This document shows positions 1 through 10,076 of a stretch of 64,000 nt of DNA, in pieces; positions within the stretch are counted from its first letter, which is position 1, and every line of letters starts with the position of its first letter. The notes below the pieces were generated by a model that searched no databases, was not told the origin of the DNA, and worked only from the letters and a program-made list of their open reading frames with translations. Source of the stretch: Physella acuta (Eukaryota > Mollusca > Gastropoda > Physidae). The translations under genes and the position numbers were made by a program. The stretch covers positions 62,001 through 126,000 of the forward strand of contig NW_026733017.1 in NCBI RefSeq assembly GCF_028476545.1. Direction: 5' to 3'.

Positions 1-1
1 G

Positions 2-73
2 GCGCCCCAGCCCCTTAAAACTTCAGCGCCCCAGCCCCTTAAAACTTCAGCGCCCCAGCCTCTTAAAACTTCA
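2..73 (+). repeat. 24-bp in-frame coding tandem repeat, 3 copies
   Basis: Three head-to-tail 24-bp units (2-25, 26-49, 50-73) encode APQPLKTS each time. Copy 3 has one synonymous change. The first unit begins at the window edge, so the array may extend left. A partial fourth unit (APLK) follows. Confidence 0.9.
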
Positions 74-661
74 GCGCCCCTCAAGCACGTGTCGGGTCGG
101 CCTGTCAGCCCGTCGCCTAACGGTTTGTTTCCAGTCTCCAGAATTCCCGCTTCCCAGGCCGACGTTGCCATGGCAACCCAATCGATACTTAACAACAACA
201 GTATTCTGTCTGTAGGGAGAAAGGGCAGCCTCACTGATGCGGGGAAAACTTCGGGGAAATCCCGATCGTTGAAAGACGACAAACACTTCCTGGGGGAATA
301 CCCGTCGTCTCGTGACGTCAAGTCAGATCAGAGCTCAGTCAAGTCCGGTAAAGTCAAGTGCAAGCAGTCAAGCGGCGGCAAGTCGGGTCAGTCACTCGGC
401 CGCAAGTCGGGGAAGAAATCGAGCTCGGGTGTGCCGGACAGCCACGCCCCCATGGAGGAGATCCGTGTGGAGATCAGCAGCAGCCCGTCCGACGCCTCCA
501 GTGTGACGTCACCGGCCACTGACGTCACGTCGCCCGGCACGGAAGACCGTGCGGACACGGGCGCCCTGCCGGACATTCAAACCTCCTGCCACACGTCTTG
601 TGTGGTCAGTTTCCCCGGGAAAATCGGACCGTTGGACTTGTCCAGCAAGAAAAAGAAATAG
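2..661 (+). CDS. C-terminal coding exon of an unidentified Ser/Lys-rich protein with a terminal CtBP-type motif (5' partial)
   Basis: The frame is open from base 2 to the TAG at 659-661, so this is the last coding exon of a gene that begins left of the window. No splice acceptor can be placed and the true start is not visible. It opens with three copies of the octapeptide APQPLKTS (24-bp DNA repeat). A low-complexity Ser/Lys/Gly stretch follows (about 300-420), then an acidic and Thr/Pro part with VTSP repeats (about 440-540). The last residues are GPLDLSSKKKK. PLDLS followed by a basic residue matches the PxDLSxK/R motif that binds the corepressor CtBP, as in adenovirus E1A. The lysine tail could serve nuclear import. 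No folded domain is seen, so the family is unknown. A nuclear cofactor role is inference from the motif only. Codon use and the clean 660-bp frame support real coding. Confidence 0.6.
   Translation, partial: APQPLKTSAPQPLKTSAPQPLKTSAPLKHVSGRPVSPSPNGLFPVSRIPASQADVAMATQSILNNNSILSVGRKGSLTDAGKTSGKSRSLKDDKHFLGEYPSSRDVKSDQSSVKSGKVKCKQSSGGKSGQSLGRKSGKKSSSGVPDSHAPMEEIRVEISSSPSDASSVTSPATDVTSPGTEDRADTGALPDIQTSCHTSCVVSFPGKIGPLDLSSKKKK
164..177. promoter_or_regulatory. Perfect X-box palindrome (RFX-type) inside coding sequence
   Basis: GTTGCCATGGCAAC is a perfect 14-bp palindrome and equals the ideal RFX X-box half-site pair. It lies inside the coding exon (codons for V-A-M-A-T), so it may be a coding coincidence. 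Use as an intragenic enhancer is untested. Confidence 0.3.
313..527. promoter_or_regulatory. Three perfect CRE octamers inside coding sequence
   Basis: The palindrome TGACGTCA occurs at 313-320, 504-511 and 520-527. The last two encode part of a repeated VTSP-like peptide, so codon repetition explains some of the clustering. CREB/ATF binding is possible but not shown. Confidence 0.3.
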
Positions 662-1203
662 CGCCTCCCCCTTGTATTTATTGTTTAATTAGCGCTAATT
701 AATTAGTCATGTGTAAGCCATAGCTTTAACTGAATCCTACCTAAACAAGTTCTGTTGTAGAGACATCGGGGTTTTAACTCGATATTTGGCCGTTGACCCG
801 CGTTGGTGTAGTTGTGTCCATTCATTGCCTGATGCTGTTGTTCTACTCACCTTCAGTTGTAGACCTACCACAACATTGGGGAGAATGTTGGTGATATGGG
901 TGGGGCGGGAACATGTTTTTTTTAATCACGTGATTGTTTTATTGACCTGATATTTACATGATGTTTTGTTTAACTGCTGATGATGTAGAGGTCGTTCATG
1001 TTGTTAGTGATAATTTCTCTGTGTTAAATCATAGCTACGGATATGGATATCGCGGCAAAATGTTCATCCAGTTTAAAAGGTGTCTTGCTTTGAAATTTAA
1101 GGTCGTGGTGTTCTTAAGGTAAAACTGCAACAACCTTCTGTGATTCTTACACACTACATCAGCTCTTACATACCTGGTCAGTTGTTGTACCACTGCAATG
1201 TGT
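662..1203 (+). other. Probable 3' UTR and spacer of the left-edge gene
   Basis: No open frame or repeat is seen here. The sequence after the stop is AT-rich with TGTATTTATTG at about 674, an AU-rich-element-like string. No clear AATAAA was found in the first kilobase, so the 3' end of the transcript cannot be placed. Confidence 0.4.
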
Positions 1204-1330
1204 GGTCAGTAGCTGACCATTATCACCACTGGTCAGTATATGACCATCATCACCAGTGGTCAGTATCTGACCATTATCATGACTGATGAGTGGCTGAACC
1301 ACCACGTGATCTGGTCAGTAACTGACCACC
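1203..1330. repeat. 27-bp imperfect tandem repeat made of GGTCA/TGACC palindromes
   Basis: GGTCA-n5-TGACC palindromes lie at 1204-1218, 1231-1245, 1258-1272 and 1313-1327. The first three are exactly 27 bp apart and share the linker ATTATCACCA or close variants. The half-site resembles the nuclear-receptor GGTCA core in inverted orientation, but with a 5-nt rather than 3-nt spacer. Confidence 0.75.
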
Positions 1331-1763
1331 GCGAATGGTCAGTGTACAAACACACATGCAACACCTCAGACCTATAATTTCACTTTTGGATCAAATATTC
1401 TGTTTTCAATTTGTAAACTGCTTTTATTTCAATTGTTTTATTAACAAACAGGAATAACTTTTCCTCTCCCGTTAATTTATGAGTTTGTTATGAACCTATG
1501 TAAAAAAAAAAAAACTCATTAATCTTATTGTATGACCTGTTTTATATACTTACTTTACAAACCTGTTTTTAAAAACTGTTATATAAACTTTTTGAACCTG
1601 TTTAAAAAATGGTTTTATAAACCTTTTGAACCTGTTTTAAAAAAACAACTGTTAAAAATGTATGGGCCTGTTTTCTAAAGTTGTTTTGTAACCCGTTATA
1701 GCTGACTGCTGGTAGACTTTTTACCCGAACATTTTTTTAACAATTGTGATGAGGTTGTTGTTT
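1331..1763. other. AT-rich spacer with a decayed repeat
   Basis: No gene is seen. Phrases like AACCTGTTTTAAAAA recur about every 45 bp between roughly 1530 and 1700, which suggests an old degenerate minisatellite. Confidence 0.4.
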
Positions 1764-2074
1764 TAGTTTAACACCAAGTTTAACTGTACTGATAAAAAGT
1801 TTCAACTTAAACATTAAGTTTAACTGTACTGATAAAAAGTTTCAACTTGAACACCAAGTTTAACTGTACTGATAAAAAGTTTCAACTTAAACATTAAGTT
1901 TAACTGTACTGATAAAAAGTTTCAACTTAAACATTAAGTTTAACTGTACTGATAAAAAGTTTCAACTTAAACATTAAGTTTAACTGTACTGATAAAAAGT
2001 TTCAACTTAAACATTAAGTTTAACTGTACTGATAAAAAGTTTCAACTTAAACATTAAGTTTAACTGCTCATAAT
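1764..2074. repeat. 40-bp minisatellite, about 7.5 copies
   Basis: The 10-mer GATAAAAAGT recurs at 1791, 1831, 1871, 1911, 1951, 1991 and 2031, an exact 40-bp period. Units differ mainly at ACACCA versus ACATTA. The near-identity implies recent homogenisation. Confidence 0.95.
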
Positions 2075-2879
2075 AGAACACTAAACTTCAGTGTTGTAAT
2101 AGTTTTAAGTTGAACATACAGTTGAACTGTGTTTATAATTAATTATGAAAGTGTTTTCATTATTCACATTTAACACGAAGGTTTTGGACGAATGATTATT
2201 GAACAAGTTCGGTGATAGAATTGTTGATGTGTAGCTGACTTGGTTGGACATGACTTCGTCACCTATGACTTAACTGTTTGACTTGACTGACTACTGGACC
2301 AACGGACTGACCTTCAATTGAAATCCCATGCTGTGATGTCCTTGACCCACTTTTATGCCAGGACTCTGTTAGTGCCTTCATGTTGCCTTGTTACATTGGT
2401 TGTTTTTTTTTGTGGGTGTCAGTTTTAACAACCATCAACTTCAGCTGGTTAGGAGTGAGGGTGGGGTGTGAGTGGAGTGTTGATGATGTGTGTCGTACAT
2501 ACACGTGACATCACTGTGGGGCGCTCCCCATGCCATGAGCTGACCCCCCCCCCCCCCCCTCCCGCCCCCTAGTGACACCCTTACAGCTTTAAAACTAAAG
2601 TCGAGATCCCTGCAATTATTTGGAGCATCTTGTCAAGATATTTGACATAGAATACACTATGATACAAGTGGCCTGTTGACTCTACGGTCTTTTGTGAAGT
2701 TGATCTGTTTCTTTAGACATGGTCATTGTGGTCAATCTCAATTCTTACCGAATACCTCCCTTGCGCTTGACCATCATGTTATGTGGGATGTTGGCTAGCT
2801 TTCAGAAAGGGTTTGACCAGTTGTGTGACTAGTTTGACCATCTTTGACCTCAGTAGATGTCTCAACCAGTGATGTCACA
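2075..2879. other. Spacer without recognised genes
   Basis: Plain AT-moderate sequence with one C-run near 2547. No coding signal, transposon end or RNA gene is recognised. Confidence 0.5.
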
Positions 2880-3200
2880 TTGTATGTGTGGTACATATCA
2901 TTGGCACAGTCTGTGTAATGTATATGCGTAGAGTATGCATATATATGTAGATTGTAATGTATAGTGTGTGCAAGTGTGTTGTATGCAGATACATATAAAG
3001 TACTGTACATTGTATGTATGTAGTACACTTCTATGTAGATTGTTCTGTATAGTGTTTGTATGTGTATAGTACACATACGTAGATTGCATGTATTACATGT
3101 ATTACATGTATTGCATGTATTATGTGCATGTATTACACATACATACATGGTACTATACAGTGTATGAATGCGTATAGTACACAGCTATGTAGATTGTACT
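2880..3200. repeat. Degenerate TG/TA-rich repeat
   Basis: Imperfect recurrences of a phrase like TATGTAGATTGTANTGTATAGTGT at roughly 60-115 bp spacing, with short ATTACATGT repeats at about 3090-3125. The minus-strand open frame across it is a low-complexity artefact. Confidence 0.6.
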
Positions 3201-3692
3201 GTAAAGTGCCACATAGCGATATCACCAATGTCGGCCAATTGACAGTTTCACCTGTGTATAAACTCTACTGTCTGCAATAACTTAATTTCACTAGCTTTTT
3301 TCTCAGTGCTGTAAAGAATATTAATTCTTCCCGTTGTGAATATATCTGTAACATGCCTTCATGTTGAAGCATTTGTAATTACTAGTTCGTTAATTAAACA
3401 TACAGGTCTAATCCTGTAATTAATGTGTTGAGACAGCCATATTGGAGAACATTTGCTAGCTGGAATACTCAGTGATTCGACCAATGGTCATCGACTGTTG
3501 GTATCAGGTGATAGCTGTCTGATTTCTTGTTGTGAGTCTGTCTTCGCTAGACGGACCTTTGCGACAGACTTACGCTCTGTCTGTGATGATTCTCGTTAGT
3601 CTTTCCCCTCGGCATTATGTTAGCGTGTGTGTAGACATAATGAATGTGCCTCATAATGATCATCATACCCACCCTGTTGTACATGCTCTGTG
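3201..3692. other. Spacer without recognised genes
   Basis: No coding, RNA or mobile-element signal is recognised. Confidence 0.45.
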
Positions 3693-4192
3693 AGCGCTGT
3701 GTCAGCATTTTAAGGTTAGTTCTAGTGGTTAACTAAACCAAGCTCTGTGCCAGCATTTTAAGGTTAGTTCTAGTGGTTAACTAAACCAAGCTGTGTGTCA
3801 GCATTTTAAGGTTAGTTCTAGTGGTTAACTAAACCAAGCGCTGGGCCAGCATTTTAAGGTTAGTTCTAGTGGTTAACTAAACCAAGCGCTGTGTCAGCAT
3901 TTTAAGGTTAGTTCTAGTGGTTAACTAAACCAAGCTCTGTGCCAGCATTTTAACCCTTTGAGCCCGCTAGGCCGGTAAACCGGCTTCAACATTAGGCATA
4001 TATGTCCGAAAAGCCGGTTTTCCGGCCCGATGATCTAGCGTCATATTCCTTGCGGCCGGTATACCGTCTAATTAAATATAATTAGCGGAAGACTGACTAA
4101 AACTGTGCATGTGTCTTTTGAGTGCGGGATTATGATTTTAAAAATTGATTTTTAGGAAAAAGTGAAAGTGAAAGTGTTTACATTTCGTAGCA

Positions 4193-4594
4193 ATGCCGCC
4201 GAAACGAAAAGCTGAGCCACAGCCGTCGACTTCATCACATAAAGTTGGTGCAAAAGATGAAGCAAAAGACCGAAATATCAACAAAAGAAGTAGAATGACT
4301 GCATCTAAGGCAATACAACTACTTATTGATTCTGATGAAGAAGATAATAATCCTGGTCTATATTGTGATGATAGTGACGTTGAATTTGAGACTGAACACA
4401 GTGACATTGAAATTGACAGTGACAATGAAACTGTTCAAGTACGTTCTGATGCACGTGGTGTCAAGGACAAAGACTTGCGGAAACGAAAAAAAAATGTTTA
4501 CTGGTGCAAAACATGCTAAGTTTTTCTTTGCATCGGGTCCGGCAGTGATAACTGTTTTGAAAGTTATCACACAAAAGTGGACTTCTGGCGATGA
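4193..4594 (+). pseudogene. piggyBac transposase remnant: acidic N-terminus joined to Cys-rich C-terminus
   Basis: ATG at 4193 opens a frame beginning MPPKRKAEPQPSTSS, with basic runs and a long acidic stretch (SDEEDNN, then alternating Asp/Glu/Ser). This is typical of piggyBac N-termini. From about 4487 the frame reads VYWCKTC, a TAA stop at 4517-4519, then VFLC and CFESYHTK up to TGA at 4592-4594. WCKTC-x-VxLC and CFxxYHTK match the C-terminal zinc-binding domain of piggyBac transposases. Roughly 400 residues of the catalytic core normally lie between these parts, so an internal deletion joined the two ends. The TAA replaces a residue inside the Cys-rich domain. It cannot encode a working transposase; a truncated product of about 108 residues is the most it could make. 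Confidence 0.8.
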
Positions 4595-4738
4595 ACTAGT
4601 ATGGCCAGGTGTCAATAATAACAAAACAATTACTAAATGTAAATTGGTTTCTTCTATGTTCTATCAAAACAATAATTATGTGTTCGTTTTATATACATTG
4701 TTCTGTTCAAACTTTGTAAAAAAAAAAAAGAATTTCAG

Positions 4739-4837
4739 AATCTTGCTGCATTGTTGTTTGATCCAGAGTCTGGATACCAAAAGTGGCTTGATTATCTCAA
4801 ACGGTTCAAAGTTATAGGCAAAGTTAGAAGCAGATAA
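4739..4837 (+). other. Short open segment after a splice-acceptor-like site inside the piggyBac element
   Basis: After A-rich sequence and TTTCAG (ends 4738), an open frame reads NLAALLFDPESGYQKWLDYL and continues 12 more residues to TAA at 4835-4837. It looks protein-like and is not explained by the Cys-rich domain. It may be leftover transposase C-terminal exon or captured sequence. Confidence 0.25.
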
Positions 4838-6002
4838 GTGAAAATTGGTTTGGCCCTGGGAGCTCAGGAAATGGGAGAAATTAGGTCAGGGAGGCGCGGG
4901 CTCAAAGGGTTAAGGTTAGTTCTAGTGGTTAACTAAACCAAGCTGTGTGTCAGCATTTTAAGGTTAGTTCTAGTGGTTAACTAAACCAAGCGCTGTGTCA
5001 GCATTTTAAGGTTAGTTCTAGTGGTTAACTAAACCAAGCGCTGTGTCAGCATTTTAAGGTTAGTTCTAGTGGTTAACTAAACCAAGCTCTGTGCCAGCAT
5101 TTTAAGGTTAGTTCTAGTGGTTAACTAAACCAAGCGCTGTGTCAGCATTTTAAGGTTAGTTCTAGTGGTTAACTAAACCAAGCGCTGTGTCAGCATTTTA
5201 AGGTTAGTTCTAGTGGTTAACTAAACCAAGCGCTGTGTCAGCATTTTAAGGTTAGTTCTAGTGGTTAACTAAACCAAGCGCTGTGTCAGCATTTTAAGGT
5301 TAGTTCTAGTGGTTAACTAAACCAAGCTCTGTGCCAGCATTTTAAGGTTAGTTCTAGTGGTTAACTAAACCAAGCTGTGTGCCAGCATTTTAAGGTTAGT
5401 TCTAGTGGTTAACTAAACCAAGCTCTGTGCCAGCATTTTAAGGTTAGTTCTAGTGGTTAACTAAACCAAGCTCTGTGCCAGCATTTTAAGGTTAGTTCTA
5501 GTGGTTAACTAAACCAAGCTCTGTGCCAGCATTTTAAGGTTAGTTCTAGTGGTTAACTAAACCAAGCTCTGTGCCAGCATTTTAAGGTTAGTTCTAGTGG
5601 TTAACTAAACCAAGCGCTGTGTCAGCATTTTAAGGTTAGTTCTAGTGGTTAACTAAACCAAGCTCTGTGCCAGCATTTTAAGGTTAGTTCTAGTGGTTAA
5701 CTAAACCAAGCTCTGTGCCAGCATTTTAAGGTTAGTTCTAGTGGTTAACTAAACCAAGCTCTGTGCCAGCATTTTAAGGTTAGTTCTAGTGGTTAACTAA
5801 ACCAAGCGCTGTGTCAGCATTTTAAGGTTAGTTCTAGTGGTTAACTAAACCAAGCGCTGTGTCAGCATTTTAAGGTTAGTTCTAGTGGTTAACTAAACCA
5901 AGCGCTGTGTCAGCATTTTAAGGTTAGTTCTAGTGGTTAACTAAACCAAGCGCTGTGTCAGCATTTTAAGGTTAGTTCTAGTGGTTAACTAAACCAAGCT
6001 GT

Positions 6003-6536
6003 GAGTCTACAATGTGTTGTGTTTTTTTGCCAGATGGCCTGTTTTTTTTTTCCTTTCCATTTTAAAACGGTACATATTTTATCTTTTTACGCGTAACTTA
6101 AATTCCCTCGTGTGATAATATTTGTACTTAAATCTGGTTTTATTCGACACGGATGAAAGTTTTATTAGTTAAAGTTTGTTTCCTTGGAAACTGATCCAGT
6201 TGTACAAGTAAAACTATGGTTTTATTTGGCTAGGATGAAACTTGTGTATTATTTAACGAGCTGTTGTTAGGTTGCTGTGAGAATCGCCACGCTAGGCTGC
6301 TGTCTTGTGTGGAATTTACTAATACAAACATTGGTCGGTTCATGATTAAACAATGAATGTTGCTCGGACTTTGTCTTTTTTTTTGTGTTGGTTGGCGCTA
6401 GCTTTGGACTTCAAAGCCTGGATGCTGGTGTGTTTTGTGGGGGGGGGGGGGGGGGGGAGAGAGATCACATGTGATGTGTGGGAGGGGATTACCATTAGAA
6501 TAAGTCGTTCGCCTTCCCGTTTATCAATGTCTAGAA
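6003..6536. other. Spacer with a G-run
   Basis: No gene is seen. A 19-base G run lies at about 6439-6457. Open frames crossing it are low-complexity artefacts. Confidence 0.45.
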
Positions 6537-6755
6537 CAGGGGTCTCCAAACTACGGCCCGCGGGCCGAATGCGGCCCGCGATGTCCTCTCATCCGACCCG
6601 CGGAGATCTTTTTTGTTCACGGAAAAAACGTTTGTTGGTGATGGCTGAGGAACTTTGCCCAGAAAATTCAAAGACATGCCAGGAACTAACTGGCCCCCCG
6701 AACTGAAATTTGATAGTTGATGCGGCCCTCGGACTGAAAAGTTTGGAGACCCCTG
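6537..6755. mobile_element. hAT-type MITE (219 bp)
   Basis: Terminal inverted repeats CAGGGGTCTCCAAACT (6537-6552) and AGTTTGGAGACCCCTG (6740-6755) are perfect. The 8-bp flanks GTCTAGAA and GTCTAGGA match at 7 of 8 bases. CAGGGGTCTCCAAACT is a widespread hAT/Charlie-type end. No transposase is present. Confidence 0.9.
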
Positions 6756-6979
6756 GTCTAGGAGAAACTATGAACTCTAAAAGTAGTTTTTCATCTTTAT
6801 TTCACAAGCATACACCGACTGGGGGATCAATAGCAGACTTTAATTGATCTTGAGGCAATCAATAAAAAGTTGTTTAATTAAACTACCAATTTCATCAAAC
6901 TACACATAAAACTCCGTATTGAAGGTGTAAAATAGAATTATAGCCTCGCTCTATAAGTAGATACGTCTCAATCTGTTTA
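6756..6979. other. AT-rich spacer
   Basis: No recognised feature. Confidence 0.4.
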
Positions 6980-7315
6980 AGGCCAACAATTGTGTCTACA
7001 CAATATAATCAAACTGGCCAATGTCAAAAATTTAAGGTTAACAATCGTGTCTATACAATAGACAAACTGTGGCCAATGTAGACTATTAAAGGCCAACAAT
7101 TTTGTCTATACAATAGTCAAACTATGGCCAATGTGAAATAACAAAGGTCAACAATTTTGTCTATACAATAGTCAAACTGGCCAATGTCAAACATTAAAGG
7201 CCAACAATTTAGTCAACACAAGAGTCAAACTATGGCCAATGTCAAACATTAACGGCCAACAATCGTGTCTATACAATAAAGTCAAACTTGCACTTGTGGC
7301 CAATGTCGAAGAAGT
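6980..7315. repeat. About 55-bp minisatellite, 6 diverged copies
   Basis: Units run AAGGCCAACAATTTTGTCTA, then TACAATAGTCAAACTATGGC, then CAATGTCAAACATTA with changes. Copies are more diverged than in the 40- and 48-bp arrays, so the array is older or less homogenised. Confidence 0.85.
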
Positions 7316-7423
7316 GGGCCACTCTATCGCCTGGCTCTGCGGCCGCCGCCTGCTCCAGGATGTTACCTCGGCCAATAATTGCAGGGTCGTCTTTGACAGG
7401 TACCAGGAGTTCTTCTCTGATAG

Positions 7424-7832
7424 GTGCAAACACAGGTAGCATTTCAAACACAGGTAGCTTTTCATTTCAAACACAGGTAGCATTTCAAACACAGGTAGCA
7501 TTTCATTTCAAACACAGGTAGCATTTCATCTCAAACACAGGTAGCATTTCATTTCAAACACAGGTAGCATTTCAAACACAGGTAGTATTTCATTTCAAAT
7601 ACAGGTAGCATTTCAAACACAGGTAGCATTTCAAACACAGGTAGTATTTCATTTCAAATACAGGTAGCATTTCAAACACAGGTACCATTTCATTTCAAAT
7701 ACAGGTAGCATTTCAAACACAGGTAGCATTTCATTTCAAACACAGGTAGCATTTCATTTCAAACACAGGTAGCATTTCATTTCAAACACAGGTAGCATTT
7801 CAAACACAGGTAGCATTTCAAACACAGGTAGC
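7424..7832. repeat. 18/23-bp minisatellite, left block
   Basis: Units AACACAGGTAGCATTTCA (18 bp) alternate with versions that carry an extra TTTCA (23 bp). The same array resumes at 9885, so the LTR-element relic sits inside it. Confidence 0.93.
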
Positions 7833-9844
7833 TCGACGATTGAGAGTTGATCTTGGTTTCTCTCTGGACTGTAATGCCTTCAAGTGTTGGCCAACAGGAT
7901 GATTGCTGCCAAAAAGGGGAAGCACGGGGTTGAGGCGGTTTCCTGACACTGGTGGTTTCTTATGCACCAACATATATGTGTCAGCCGACTCAGCAGCCTT
8001 CTGGATGTCAATTATCTTGTTATCCAGTATGTGTAGTCGTATGTCTTCAGGCAGGGACTTTAGGAATTCTTCCCTTACGATAAGTGATCTGAGCCTCTCA
8101 AACTCAGAAACTTCCTCAGAGTGTAGCCACCTTGAGAAAATTTTCTCTTTTTCAAAGAGAAATTCCACATATGATTGAGTGGGTAACTTGCGGAGTGCTC
8201 GGAATTTTATCCGATAGGCCTCGGGCGTCAGTTCGTAGGCCTTCAAAATGGCAGTCTTGACCAAACTATAGTTATTTTGAACGTCGTGAGAGAGTGCCTG
8301 GTATGTTTTTGCAGCTTTCCCTGTAAGGACCGTGCTCAATAAAGCAGTAATGGAAGTTTCGGGCCATTCACATGTCTTCGCTAAACTCTCAAATGAGTTA
8401 AAGAAAACGACCAAATCTGTTTCATCAAATTTAGGAACTAATTTCCCAAATTTGGCAATCACTTGCCCCACCGACAACTTTTTTGGATCTACCAGAGAAG
8501 TGACATCTCCACTAACTTTACCAAATTCTAATTCCAACCTCCTCTTATCTTAGGCAATTTTAGCCTCTAACTCCTGTTCTTTTAAAGCCTTCTCTAAAGC
8601 AACTTTCTCCTTCTCTAAAGTAACTTTCTCCTTCTCTAAAGCAATTCTAGCTTCTAATTCTACCTTCTCTAGAGGTTTCTCCTCACGGAATATCACCCCA
8701 GCCAACAAACTTTCATCAAATACACCTTCATTAATAAAATGAACAACAATTTTATCTCTCAACACCTCTGATTTCTGAGTAACAGAATAATCCAATTTCA
8801 ATTCCTTAACAACACTAATCAAAACTTTCCTACTCAACTTCTCTACCTCCTCAACGGTGGGATTAGATAAGAAAGACTCCATTTCACTAACTTCAAAATC
8901 AAAACAAGCCTAGATTCTCTAAATTAACACGGCCCAACGCTGCGTTATGAACTTGACCTTCAATCTAGGACGTGACACGTCTGGCTTTTTGACCTAGATA
9001 ACTCTAGCCTTGCGCGCGTTTTAATAACACGGCTCCACTGGATAGATAAACAACTAAATCAAACTAAACTTAGTGTTTAACTGATACAACCAACAACTGG
9101 AACGACAGATTAAATGCCGGCGAGTCCCCACTTTGTAACGGACACCTATCTACCAGCCAGATAGATGGTGAACGCCCCCCGGATTCTTTCTTGGGGTTAT
9201 ATGCAAATGGCCTAAAGCCTAACTGAATGAAAACTAACTCAACAACTCACTAGGGCTCGATTTCGAGGTCTAGGGAAAACTAGTGAAACTATTGAAGTTA
9301 ACAACTCATTCAATCTGCATACAACCTTTAATAAGTGAACACAGTTGTGGCAGAACACAAGGTTAAACAAGATAAAATATTTAGTTTAGAAAATAACAAA
9401 ACCCAACTTACAAAGCGTAAGAAAAAATACTATCACAGATTCTAACACTTTATAAAAATAGCCACAGGTCACATAACACTGCTATAGCATCAAGAATCAC
9501 TTGGCCACAAGTAATATAATACTAGAATACTTAAACAACTTAAGAATGCATAGCACACTCAGGACTTAAGCTCTCTCACGTTCAAATGGTCAGAATGGAC
9601 TGCCGGTCAAAATGGACGGCCTGGTCAAAATGGACTGCCTCGTGCCGCCTGAGGGCGATCTAGTTATAGACTTAGGCAACAGGGGAGGTTACCTTCAACT
9701 CATGTGGCCATTGGTTGGGGTGGTCATCTGGTCTGAATCAATCAATCAGATCTTGATGGAAAATTACTGAGTCTTAGACTCTCTTAGTAGGACAGCGGAA
9801 AAAACCCGGTTGTTGCACCATCAACCATATATGGTATTATAACA
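7833..9844 (-). mobile_element. Gypsy-class LTR element relic (5' LTR plus Gag), broken and incomplete
   Basis: Read on the minus strand. A probable 5' LTR lies at about 9134-9844 and begins TGTT and ends TACA. Then comes a primer-site-like string resembling the tRNA-Pro complement, a leader, and a gag region (about 7833-8882). The Gag product is clearly related to Gag of the whole element at 32436-39271, for example LTGKAA and AYELTPEAYR. No protease, integrase, reverse transcriptase or 3' LTR is present. It is a broken fossil with at least one break inside gag and loss of the 3' half. It lies inside the 18/23-bp minisatellite. Divergence suggests it is much older than the other element. Confidence 0.8.
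9134..9844 (-). repeat. Probable 5' LTR of the Gypsy-class relic
   Basis: Minus-strand ends TGTTATAATACC and CCGTTACA parallel the ends of the intact 600-bp LTRs (TGTTACGACT and CGTAACA). Primer-site-like sequence follows directly. No second LTR is available for comparison, so the outer edge is inferred. Confidence 0.55.
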
Positions 9845-9884
9845 ATGTCAAACTAAAATAAAACATTACTAGACCTAAGTAGGT

Positions 9885-10035
9885 CACACACAGGTAGCAT
9901 TTCAAACACAGGTAGCATTTCAAACACAGGTAGCATTTTAAACACAGGTAGCATTTCAAACACAGGTAGCATTTCAAATACAGGTAGCATTTCAAATACA
10001 GGTAGCTTTTCAAACACAGGTAGCTTTTCAAACAT
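9885..10035. repeat. 18-bp minisatellite, right block
   Basis: About eight units of AACACAGGTAGCATTTCA with variants, the same family as 7424-7832. Confidence 0.92.
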
Positions 10036-10076
10036 TGGTGTAGGTCAATGTCTTCCGTATTAAAGACAAGAAATAT

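Larger units (their letters stand above)
3954..4909 (+). mobile_element. piggyBac-family element, internally deleted (non-autonomous)
   Basis: A 956-bp insertion in the 48-bp satellite. TTAA target duplications lie at 3950-3953 and 4910-4913. The 14-bp terminal inverted repeats are perfect (CCCTTTGAGCCCGC at 3954-3967, its complement at 4896-4909). Subterminal hairpins such as GCCGGTAAACCGGC follow the left end. It keeps the start and the C-terminal Cys-rich end of a piggyBac transposase, but the DDD catalytic core is absent, so it needs transposase from elsewhere. Perfect ends and an intact satellite on both sides suggest a recent insertion. Confidence 0.93.
3693..6001. repeat. 48-bp satellite array, about 28 copies, split by a piggyBac insertion
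   Basis: Units read GCGCTGTGTCAGCATTTTAA, then a GGTTAGTTCTAGTGGTTAAC core, ending ACTAAACCAA. The period is 48 bp. The array covers 3693-3953 (about 5.4 units) and 4910-6001 (about 22.7 units). Unit heads alternate among GCGCTGTGTC, GCTCTGTGCC and GCTGTGTGTC; the rest is nearly invariant. Each unit holds two TTAA sites, one of which took the insertion. Confidence 0.97.

Noticed and set aside
3693-6001. CRISPR-like regular repeats of 48 bp
   Set aside because: There are no unique spacers; the whole unit repeats, and the host is a eukaryote.
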